Shown: piece after piece, positions 1-5,073 of the stretch
Numbering within the stretch: the first letter of the stretch is position 1
How the letters are laid out: the number at the start of each line of letters is the position of its first letter
Origin: an uncultured Veillonellaceae bacterium
GTDB taxonomy: Bacteria > Bacillota > Negativicutes > Veillonellales > Megasphaeraceae
DNA length: 5,993 nucleotides
Direction of reading: 5' to 3'
Assembly (NCBI GenBank): GCA_900546795.1
Contig: UREG01000088.1
Coordinates: 1 to 5,993, forward strand
Position numbers and translations under genes: made by a program
The notes under the pieces: model-generated
What the model saw: the letters and a program-made list of their open reading frames with translations, nothing else
The model's database searches: none
Told to the model about the DNA's origin: nothing

Positions 1-250
1 TCTCTTGTTGACTTTTTTCTTCTCGGATAACTACAAAATGAAAATGAAATAAAAAATAATAGATAAACATTATAGAACAGATCATGTGCAAAATGCAATG
101 TTGCAAAATGAAAACGACGGGAAATGACAAAAACTGGTAAAAAAATAATAAACGGTTTGTCGAAAATTGTTGAAAATCATGATGCGATTCTGACAGGTTG
201 AAAAATGCATAGTCAAAAGTAATAAAATATAAGAAAAAAATAAAGAAAAA
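1..250. other. AT-rich segment without a recognisable gene
   Basis: This stretch is only about a quarter G+C, against roughly half in the mutase genes, and is dominated by runs of A on the plus strand. I see no convincing coding region on either strand. It contains two copies of TGCAAAATG (87-95 and 102-110), 15 bp apart, and several TTGAAAA-like words, which could be operator material or just A-rich repetition. It reads most naturally as the upstream intergenic region of a plus-strand gene whose promoter and start follow at 263-326. It does not look like the native downstream flank of a mutase operon, where one would expect the rest of mutB and often meaB or an epimerase gene. Confidence 0.6.
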
Positions 251-2149
251 TTATAAAAAACGTTCACAATGTGACGGAAGTGTGGTATAATTTACCTTGT
301 AGTTATAAAAGAAGTGCGTGGATATGAAAAGCCAGGACCTCTTTGCGATAAAGATACGCGGCCGACGGCCATGTTCCACTTCAAAGGCATCGGTCATATC
401 CCGCACTTCTTTAATGACGTCATTGTCGCTGAATTCACTGCTGTATACGCCGGAAATAGAACGAATAATCGCTTTATGACGGCCGCACACTTTTTCCACC
501 GCATCAGAGATTTCCCCTTTGGACGCCCGGGCACGAGCCGCTTCTACCGCCAGTTCCAGCAAGTTCCCTTCTCCCGTTTCCATGGAATGGGTGATGGCTT
601 CCAAGCAGCGCCGTACCCGTTCCGGATCCCGGTTGGCCCGCAGTTTTTTGAGCCGTTCAATCTGCGCCAGCCGAACTGCAGTGTTGTCAACTTCCAAAAT
701 ATCGAGCGGATCTTCTTTATCCAGCCGCAGATAGTTTACGCCAACGATCTTCTCGCTTCCCGAATCGATATGCGCCTGACGGCGGGCAGCCGCTTCTTCA
801 ATACGCATCTTCGGCAGCCCCGTATCGATCGCTTTGGACATACCGCCCAATGCTTCGATTTCCTGGATATGCGCCCAGGCTTTGCGGATCAGCTGATTCG
901 TAAGGAATTCCACATAATACGAACCGCCCCATGGGTCGATGACCTTGCACACTTTCGTTTCATCCTGGATATACAGCTGCGTATTACGGGCGATGCGGGC
1001 AGAAAAGTCGGTAGGCAGCGCGATAGCTTCATCCAGCGCATTCGTATGAAGCGACTGCGTATGGCCTAACGCCGCTGCCATGGCTTCGATACACGTCCGC
1101 GTAATGTTATTGAACGGATCCTGTTCCGTCAGGCTCCAGCCAGACGTCTGCGAATGGGTCCGCAGCGCCATGGATTTCGTCTTTTTCGGGCCGAACGAAT
1201 TAACGATTTTAGCCCACAGCATACGGCCGGCCCGCATTTTGGCAATTTCCATAAAATAGTTTTTGCCCATTGCCCAGAAGAAAGACAGACGCGGCGCAAA
1301 CTGGTCGATCGTCAATCCATGCTGCGTGCCGGTGCGCAGATATTCCAGACCGTCCGCCAGCGTATATCCCAGCTCGATATCTGCCGTAGCGCCGGCTTCC
1401 TGCATATGGTAGCCGGAAATCGATATGCTGTTGAATTTCGGCATGTATTTGGACGTATATTCAAAAATATCCCCGATGATCCGCATTGATGCTGCCGGCG
1501 GATAGATATAGGTATTACGCACCATGAATTCTTTTAAAATATCATTTTGGATCGTACCGGCCATGACGGATTTATCTACGCCTTGTTCTTCACCGGCCAA
1601 GATGTAGAACGCCATAATCGGCAATACGGCGCCGTTCATCGTCATTGAAACGGACATCTGATCCAGAGGGATTCCGGAAAACAGGATTTCCATATCCAAA
1701 ATAGAGTCAACCGCAACCCCGGCTTTTCCTACGTCGCCCACAACGCGCGGATGGTCGGAGTCATAGCCGCGGTGAGTCGCCAGGTCAAACGCGATCGACA
1801 GCCCTTTCTGGCCGGCAGCCAGGTTGCGGCGATAGAACGCATTTGATTCTTCCGCAGTTGAAAAGCCGGCATATTGCCGTACCGTCCATGGACGGGTTAC
1901 ATACATCGTCGAATACGGCCCCCGCAAAAACGGCGGTATCCCTGCCATAAACTCCAGATGATTGCAGTCCTGATAGGCTTGGGCATCATATAACGGCGCC
2001 ACATCGATCTGTTCCATCGTGCGGTAAAAATTTTCTTCAAAAGACTTGCCCGTTTCTTTTTTCAACTGTTCTTTCCAGGCTTCAAAATCACCGTCATGGA
2101 GCATGGCCTGTTCAAATGGGATCGTCGTAAAATCAGGAATTCTTGACAT
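251..2149 (-). CDS. mutB: Methylmalonyl-CoA mutase large (catalytic) subunit, 3'-truncated
   Basis: This is the catalytic subunit of adenosylcobalamin-dependent methylmalonyl-CoA mutase, which interconverts succinyl-CoA and (R)-methylmalonyl-CoA in the cytoplasm. Residues 1-560 are the substrate-binding TIM-barrel part and match the Propionibacterium enzyme closely. Equivalents of its active-site residues are present: Tyr93 in RQYAGF, Arg211 in MVRNTY, and His248 in SGYHMQEAG. The linker and first strand of the B12 domain follow (GRRPRIFIAK, 594-603). At Lys603, the equivalent of Lys604, homology ends. The expected MGQDGHDRG motif with the cobalt-ligating His and about 120 further residues are absent, replaced by 29 unrelated residues ending at 251. 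Homologous coding is therefore 341-2149. The usual length is about 715-730 residues, against 632 here. Its ATG overlaps the mutA stop as TGATG, with AAAGGGGG eight nt upstream. As written, the protein should not bind B12 normally. Confidence 0.96.
   Translation of the reverse strand: MSRIPDFTTIPFEQAMLHDGDFEAWKEQLKKETGKSFEENFYRTMEQIDVAPLYDAQAYQDCNHLEFMAGIPPFLRGPYSTMYVTRPWTVRQYAGFSTAEESNAFYRRNLAAGQKGLSIAFDLATHRGYDSDHPRVVGDVGKAGVAVDSILDMEILFSGIPLDQMSVSMTMNGAVLPIMAFYILAGEEQGVDKSVMAGTIQNDILKEFMVRNTYIYPPAASMRIIGDIFEYTSKYMPKFNSISISGYHMQEAGATADIELGYTLADGLEYLRTGTQHGLTIDQFAPRLSFFWAMGKNYFMEIAKMRAGRMLWAKIVNSFGPKKTKSMALRTHSQTSGWSLTEQDPFNNITRTCIEAMAAALGHTQSLHTNALDEAIALPTDFSARIARNTQLYIQDETKVCKVIDPWGGSYYVEFLTNQLIRKAWAHIQEIEALGGMSKAIDTGLPKMRIEEAAARRQAHIDSGSEKIVGVNYLRLDKEDPLDILEVDNTAVRLAQIERLKKLRANRDPERVRRCLEAITHSMETGEGNLLELAVEAARARASKGEISDAVEKVCGRHKAIIRSISGVYSSEFSDNDVIKEVRDMTDAFEVEHGRRPRIFIAKRSWLFISTHFFYNYKVNYTTLPSHCERFL
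263..291 (+). promoter_or_regulatory. Sigma-A-type promoter with extended -10, reading into the mutB antisense strand
   Basis: The -35 box is TTCACA (263-268), followed after exactly 17 bp by a perfect TATAAT (286-291). The TGG just before it makes an extended -10. Transcription should begin near 298. The -35 lies inside a short palindrome, TCACA-A-TGTGA (264-274), which could be a regulator site. The predicted transcript reaches ATG 324 after about 25 nt and, as the sequence stands, continues as antisense RNA across mutB. The promoter lies wholly inside the non-homologous tail of the mutB frame, which argues that this tail is not natural mutase coding sequence. Confidence 0.75.
324..340 (+). 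pseudogene. Possible 5' stub of an unidentified plus-strand gene cut at the junction
   Basis: An ATG at 324 lies about 25 nt downstream of the predicted transcription start of the strong promoter at 263-291, with a weak purine-rich GAAG (311-314) before it. Its first codons read MKSQDLF. From about position 341 the sequence is the reverse complement of mutB, so the frame carries on only through antisense codons and stops at a TGA at 477-479 after 51 residues. The promoter, leader and start look genuine, while the body of the gene is missing. I infer the original gene was severed where the mutase sequence begins. Too few codons remain to identify it. The promoter may instead simply serve an untranslated or antisense RNA. 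Confidence 0.35.
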
Positions 2150-4338
2150 CAGAACATCCCCCTTTCTTTTTGCATGCGGAGCAGCGTTTCATAACAATTA
2201 GAACGTACGCTGATATAATCGTCCATTCCGGCTGCATCACACAATTCTTTCAATTCTGCATTGGGCGCTCCCGCCAAGAATACTTTCATGTTCGGAGCTT
2301 TTTCTTTAATTCCCCGGGTAACTGCCGGAGCCAGTTCCGGATACGTTGCGTCCGTGGAGCAGACAATCGCCGCATCGGCTCCGGATTCTACAGCCGCCTG
2401 CACCGCTTCTTCCACGGTAGGGAAACCGTTGTTTGTCAGGACATCAAACGCTGCAACCTGCATAAAGGACGTAACGAAATCTGCTCTGGCTTTATGCTGC
2501 GGGATCGGCCCCATATTCGCCAAAAATATCGTAACGTTTTCTCCGGTTTCTGCTTTAAAGTCCTCCGTCCGCTTCCGCAGTTCTTCGTACCGTTCTGTCC
2601 AGCGGTGCGTTTTAATCGGAAGGATGGTCTCGCCTTTTGCATCGCCGGTAAGGGCAGCGGCAATCTCACCCATCGTCACGCCTGCACGCAGGGCTTTTTC
2701 CGCCATTTCAACCAAAATCCCCAGCGAACTATGATCCCGTTTCCCCAGTTCTGCCGTCAAGGCCTCTGCATATTCTTCATCACGGACTTTTCGGTTAACC
2801 GACAGATCCAGCAGCCGATGTTTACGCAGCTGTTCATAGTCGATTTCCGGTACTTCCAGCGGCGTTTCCGTCATATTGGGATACATATTGTTGCCTACGG
2901 CCCGGTCTTTGCGAAGCGCCAGATTTTTAAACCGCTCTTCCAAAATTTCCTGTACGGCCGCCTGCACTTTTCCTTCTTTCAGCGCACTTAGCAACCCGCC
3001 CATGGCTTCTATTTCCTGGAATTTTTTCCAAGTCTTTTCCGTAAATTCTTCCGTAAGCGGTTCCAGATACCAGCTTCCGCCGGCCGGATCTACCGGTTCT
3101 GTAAAGTTAAATTCATTCTGTTCCATGATCTGGATATTCCGGGCAATACGGCGTGAAAATTCATCGCTGGGGCGAATGCAGTGGTCAAATGGTTTTACAT
3201 ACATACCATCCATACCGCCGACAACTGCGGAAAAAGACTGGGAAGCCGCCCGCAGCAGATTGACATACGGATCATATTTTGTCTGGCAGAACGAAGAGGT
3301 GCTGACAAACACCTGAGCTTTTTGCGACAGTTCATCGCCGCCGCACTGTTTTACGATCTGCGCCCATATCATTTTCAAGCTGCGCAGTTTTGCGATTTCC
3401 ATAAAGAAGTTTGCGCCGATACTAAAATGGAAACGCAAATGCCGGCAAAACGTATCGACCGAAATTCCCCGCCGTTCCATCGCTTTCATATAGGCCACCG
3501 CTTCATTCATTGCATACGCAACTTCCTGGATTGCATTCGCGCCGCCGTTATGGTACACAGCGGTATTGACTACTACTACTTTCAACTCCGGCGCATACCT
3601 TTCTGCCCAGGCAATGCTATGAGCCAATTCATCATAATATTCATCCATCGGCCGAGGAAGACTGCCGTCTAACGCCAGCTCGCCAATGGGATCGGCCGTA
3701 ACCGCGCCTTTTAACGCCCGCAGCTCCATACCGCTGCGATCGCAGGCCGCCGCAACGGCTGCCAGCATGGCGATATTCGAAGCGCCCGCATATATATTGA
3801 TTTCATTCTTTTCCAAATCTACGCCGCGAAGCAGGCTCTCCACATCGCTCAGCGCCGATAAGGATACGCCGATATCACACACTTCCGCCGGTTCTGCCGT
3901 ATCCGCGTCTTTGCCTTTTCTTGTAGCCGAATCCAGCACCGGGCTGACTGCCGTACTGCCTTTTTTCAATTCATAGCGGATCATTTCGTTAGCTTCTTCC
4001 GGCATCTTTGCATCGCATTCCTGCGCAATCGTCCAGATTCTGGTAATATATCCGCCTGCATGAGTGCCTCTCAGGTTTCCCGCCATTCCCGGATAAGTCT
4101 TATTATGCGTCAGACCTTTTTGGTCCTCCAACCGATAAATCGGGTTTAGGGTAATCCCTTCATACGTTTTCGTAAACATACTCTTGTCAAAATTTCCGCC
4201 TTTAAGCGCTTTGATGACTTCTTCCTTCCATTCTTCATAGGTAGGAGGCGTAAATTCATCAAACGTCACCGGCGGAAGATCCTGCTCTGCCAGTTCTTGC
4301 TGCTGCATTTCTTGTTCAAGGACTTTATCTTCGTTCAT
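2149..4338 (-). CDS. mutA: Methylmalonyl-CoA mutase small (non-catalytic) subunit
   Basis: This is the structural partner of MutB in heterodimeric methylmalonyl-CoA mutase. It has the same fold as MutB but has lost the active site. The barrel part shows family landmarks such as NLRGTHAGGYITRIW, the FSIGANFFMEIAKLR stretch and RIARNIQ. The C-terminal B12-like domain starts near residue 599. Where MutB proteins carry the Asp and His of MGQDGHD, this one has Ile612 and Gln614 (MGPIPQH), so it cannot supply the cobalt ligand, as is normal for MutA. At 729 residues it is at the upper end of the family's usual size. I chose ATG 4338 over the in-frame ATG 4347 because AGAAAGG ends 9 nt before 4338 but directly abuts 4347. 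It is the first gene of the operon behind the B12 riboswitch, and its stop overlaps the mutB start. Confidence 0.95.
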   Translation of the reverse strand: MNEDKVLEQEMQQQELAEQDLPPVTFDEFTPPTYEEWKEEVIKALKGGNFDKSMFTKTYEGITLNPIYRLEDQKGLTHNKTYPGMAGNLRGTHAGGYITRIWTIAQECDAKMPEEANEMIRYELKKGSTAVSPVLDSATRKGKDADTAEPAEVCDIGVSLSALSDVESLLRGVDLEKNEINIYAGASNIAMLAAVAAACDRSGMELRALKGAVTADPIGELALDGSLPRPMDEYYDELAHSIAWAERYAPELKVVVVNTAVYHNGGANAIQEVAYAMNEAVAYMKAMERRGISVDTFCRHLRFHFSIGANFFMEIAKLRSLKMIWAQIVKQCGGDELSQKAQVFVSTSSFCQTKYDPYVNLLRAASQSFSAVVGGMDGMYVKPFDHCIRPSDEFSRRIARNIQIMEQNEFNFTEPVDPAGGSWYLEPLTEEFTEKTWKKFQEIEAMGGLLSALKEGKVQAAVQEILEERFKNLALRKDRAVGNNMYPNMTETPLEVPEIDYEQLRKHRLLDLSVNRKVRDEEYAEALTAELGKRDHSSLGILVEMAEKALRAGVTMGEIAAALTGDAKGETILPIKTHRWTERYEELRKRTEDFKAETGENVTIFLANMGPIPQHKARADFVTSFMQVAAFDVLTNNGFPTVEEAVQAAVESGADAAIVCSTDATYPELAPAVTRGIKEKAPNMKVFLAGAPNAELKELCDAAGMDDYISVRSNCYETLLRMQKERGMF
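2158..2165 (-). promoter_or_regulatory. Ribosome binding site of mutB, inside the end of mutA
   Basis: AAAGGGGG on the minus strand ends 8 nt before the mutB ATG at 2149 and lies inside the last codons of mutA. Together with the TGATG overlap it fixes the mutB start and indicates translational coupling, as expected for subunits made one to one. Confidence 0.85.
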
Positions 4339-4347
4339 CTTCGGCAT

Positions 4348-4354
4348 CCTTTCT
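4348..4354 (-). promoter_or_regulatory. Ribosome binding site of mutA (decides the start)
   Basis: AGAAAGG on the minus strand sits 9 nt before ATG 4338 and zero nt before ATG 4347. The spacing supports 4338 as the initiation codon. An in-frame TAA at 4362-4360 rules out a start further upstream. Confidence 0.75.
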
Positions 4355-4363
4355 ATTGGTTAT
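4355..4363 (-). repeat. 9-bp direct repeat ATAACCAAT, copy 2 (proximal to mutA)
   Basis: This ATAACCAAT lies directly upstream of the mutA ribosome site. An identical copy follows the terminator U-run at 4537-4529. The two copies bracket a 165-nt block (4364-4528). They could be a target-site duplication left by an inserted element, or a chance match; a 9-mer repeat over about 200 nt is not very improbable. Confidence 0.5.
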
Positions 4364-4528
4364 TTGCCGGGGCACTATGATGTGCGCTCCTTCACCTCCT
4401 ATCCTCATAGTGATATGCATTTCTTCGCAGAGTGGTTCGAGATCCTCCTACCGAAACTGCGCGATCTATCGTCACCGATCCTGCCGGCTTGCCTTTGCAG
4501 CCGTACCCCTTCGCTGCGGACAGAATCG
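4364..4528 (-). other. Second structured leader block between the terminator and mutA, class unknown
   Basis: This part of the mutAB leader lies beyond the riboswitch terminator and is about 165 nt long. It has several possible stems: CGGCT/AGCCG with a GCAAAGGC interior (4504-4485); CGCAG/CTGCG (4461-4457 with 4430-4426) enclosing TTCG/CGAA; a perfect 8-bp stem CACTATGA/TCATAGTG (4412-4405 with 4380-4373) with a 24-nt loop; and a long-range 7-bp pairing GGGGTAC/GTGCCCC (4509-4503 with 4375-4369) that competes with the 8-bp stem. Two strong Shine-Dalgarno-like words lie in apparent loops, without a start codon at usable distance. I do not recognise an RNA family. It may be a second regulatory RNA, a small inserted element, or simply a long 5' UTR. 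Confidence 0.45.
4373..4412 (-). other. Hairpin presenting a full Shine-Dalgarno word in its loop
   Basis: CACTATGA (4412-4405) and TCATAGTG (4380-4373) are exact reverse complements. They enclose a 24-nt loop that contains AGGAGGTGA (4400-4392), a perfect complement to the 16S rRNA 3' end. No ATG, GTG or TTG stands 5-12 nt after it; the nearest, GTG at 4375, is 19 nt past the AGGAGG core. Confidence 0.6.
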
Positions 4529-4537
4529 ATTGGTTAT
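4529..4537 (-). repeat. 9-bp direct repeat ATAACCAAT, copy 1 (after the terminator)
   Basis: This copy follows immediately after the terminator's U-run and is identical to the copy at 4363-4355 just before the mutA ribosome site. Confidence 0.5.
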
Positions 4538-4571
4538 AAAAAAAGACGCTTCTCTGTAATGAGAAACGTCT
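4538..4571 (-). terminator. Intrinsic terminator of the riboswitch leader
   Basis: On the minus strand AGACGTTTCTC (4571-4561) pairs with GAGAAGCGTCT (4554-4544) over 11 positions, including one G-U wobble, around the loop ATTACA. Seven consecutive T follow (4544-4538). It stands about 105 nt downstream of the B12 aptamer and about 200 nt upstream of mutA, and no gene ends before it. It is therefore a regulated attenuator and not the end of an upstream gene. There is no T-run on the other side, so it acts only on the minus strand. Confidence 0.93.
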
Positions 4572-4607
4572 GCGTATATAATATGAAGATACAGATACAA
4601 AGCTCTT

Positions 4608-4677
4608 ATGGATATGCAAACCTCGCCTGTGTCTTTCATCTTTCCCCGTCCCTCACGGTTCTATGGATGATATCCAT
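4608..4677 (-). promoter_or_regulatory. Riboswitch expression platform with mutually exclusive pairings
   Basis: ATGGAT (4677-4672), directly after the aptamer, can fold back on ATCCAT (4668-4663). Extended to ATGGATAT (4677-4670), it can instead pair with ATATCCAT (4615-4608). The long pairing would enclose a small hairpin CCGT-GAGGG-ACGG (4658-4646), a candidate partner for the aptamer's kissing loop. I see no obvious segment complementary to the terminator stem, so how this switches the terminator is not settled by inspection. Confidence 0.4.
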
Positions 4678-4824
4678 TCCAGGCAGTTCTTCTGACTCAG
4701 AATCATCGTGTGCTTCGCCTTCCCGGTATTCCAGTGGCCTTACTGAAGCGTACTCCTCTTTACAGCGGTGGGACCGTGCCAGAATCACACTGGCTTCCCT
4801 ATTAAGCAATGGTTGCACCTGCAA
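4677..4824 (-). ncRNA. Cobalamin riboswitch (B12 element) aptamer
   Basis: The minus strand carries the hallmark blocks of the cobalamin riboswitch in order. These are GGTGCAACC near the 5' end (4818-4810); AGGGAAGCCAGTG with its partner TCTGGCACGGTCCC and CCGCTGTAAAG (4800-4758); GCCACTGG and ACCGGGAAGGCGAAGC (about 4738-4711); CGATGATTCTG; and the B12 box AGTCAGAAGAACTGCCT (4697-4681). A P1 helix is visible as TTgCAGG (4824-4818) with CCTGgAA (4683-4677). The aptamer binds a cobalamin, usually adenosylcobalamin, in the nascent transcript. Here it controls the B12-dependent mutase operon through the terminator at 4571-4538. Its start is about 20 nt after the predicted transcription start. 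Confidence 0.96.
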
Positions 4825-4851
4825 TTTCTTCTATTCATTTTTTATGGTTTC

Positions 4852-4880
4852 ATCATACTAGTTATAATTTATTTTGTCAA
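4852..4880 (-). promoter_or_regulatory. Promoter of the riboswitch-mutAB transcript
   Basis: A perfect -35 TTGACA (4880-4875), a 17-bp spacer and a -10 TATGAT (4857-4852) stand on the minus strand. Transcription should start near 4845, about 20 nt before the aptamer. It is oriented away from the plus-strand promoter at 4975-5004. Confidence 0.87.
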
Positions 4881-4974
4881 CGGATATTTATTTGCTTTAT
4901 TTTCATTTATCTTCTCTATTCATTATCATCAATAATACTGCATGTTTTTTTACAGTTCTTTCCCGGTAAATTTA

Positions 4975-5004
4975 TTGTCTTATCAACGGACAGTCGTATA
5001 TAAT
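4975..5004 (+). promoter_or_regulatory. Promoter of the NlpC/P60-type gene
   Basis: The -35 is TTGTCT (4975-4980), four of six consensus bases, followed by an 18-bp spacer and a perfect TATAAT (4999-5004). Transcription should start near 5011, giving a leader of about 60 nt. It is divergent from the mutAB promoter, about 95 bp away between the -35 boxes, with AT-rich sequence and nothing recognisable between them. Confidence 0.7.
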
Positions 5005-5017
5005 AGAATGTACACTG

Positions 5018-5046
5018 AGTATTTGGGGAATCCTGAATACTTTTTT
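5018..5046 (+). terminator. Terminator-like hairpin in the 5' leader of the NlpC/P60-type gene
   Basis: AGTATTTGGG (5018-5027) pairs with CCTGAATACT (5032-5041) over ten positions, two of them wobbles, around a GAAT loop. Six T follow directly (5041-5046), with further T-runs after them. In form it is an intrinsic terminator on the plus strand. It begins only about 7 nt after the predicted transcription start and ends before the ribosome site. It could attenuate the gene, stabilise the 5' end, or stop transcription entering from upstream. Confidence 0.6.
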
Positions 5047-5062
5047 GTTTTTTATTTTATAC

Positions 5063-5067
5063 AGGAG
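5063..5067 (+). promoter_or_regulatory. Ribosome binding site of the NlpC/P60-type gene
   Basis: AGGAG within ACAGGAGAAC ends 6 nt before ATG 5074. This fixes the start codon and places it directly before a signal-peptide-like N-terminus. Confidence 0.85.
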
Positions 5068-5073
5068 AACATC

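Noticed and set aside
8..31. TTGACT...GATAAC as a promoter at the left edge
   Set aside because: The spacer is only 12 bp, too short for a sigma-A promoter.
87..110. Two copies of TGCAAAATG 15 bp apart, considered as an operator or short repeat array
   Set aside because: Only two copies in A-rich sequence, with no further copies or symmetry. Not enough to call.
82..267. Minus-strand frame of 61 codons in the AT-rich left end
   Set aside because: Phe- and Tyr-rich low-complexity translation of A/T runs, no ribosome site, and it overlaps the plus promoter. It looks like chance.
314..1069. Plus-strand frame of 251 codons starting at GTG 314, under the promoter at 263-291
   Set aside because: Apart from its first ten codons it is the exact antisense of mutB, and its Phe/His/Arg-rich composition is an antisense artefact. 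The promoter is real, but this product is not credible.
2143..2991. Plus-strand frame of 282 codons opposite mutA
   Set aside because: Antisense shadow of a clearly conserved gene, with no ribosome site or recognisable domain.
4325..4420. Possible 31-codon leader peptide from ATG 4420, overlapping the mutA start
   Set aside because: No ribosome site at a proper distance (AGGAGG at 4449-4444 is 23 nt away) and no amino-acid bias suggesting attenuation. Kept only as a remote possibility.
4480..4510. Resemblance of GCAAAGGCAAGCCGG to the cyclic-di-GMP riboswitch core, and of GGGGTACGG to a T-box
   Set aside because: The other conserved blocks (the GGCAAACC segment and tetraloop-receptor helix; the full T-box and specifier loop) are absent.
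4636..4824. Minus-strand 62-codon frame starting at TTG
   Set aside because: It coincides with the cobalamin aptamer, whose conserved RNA blocks explain the sequence.
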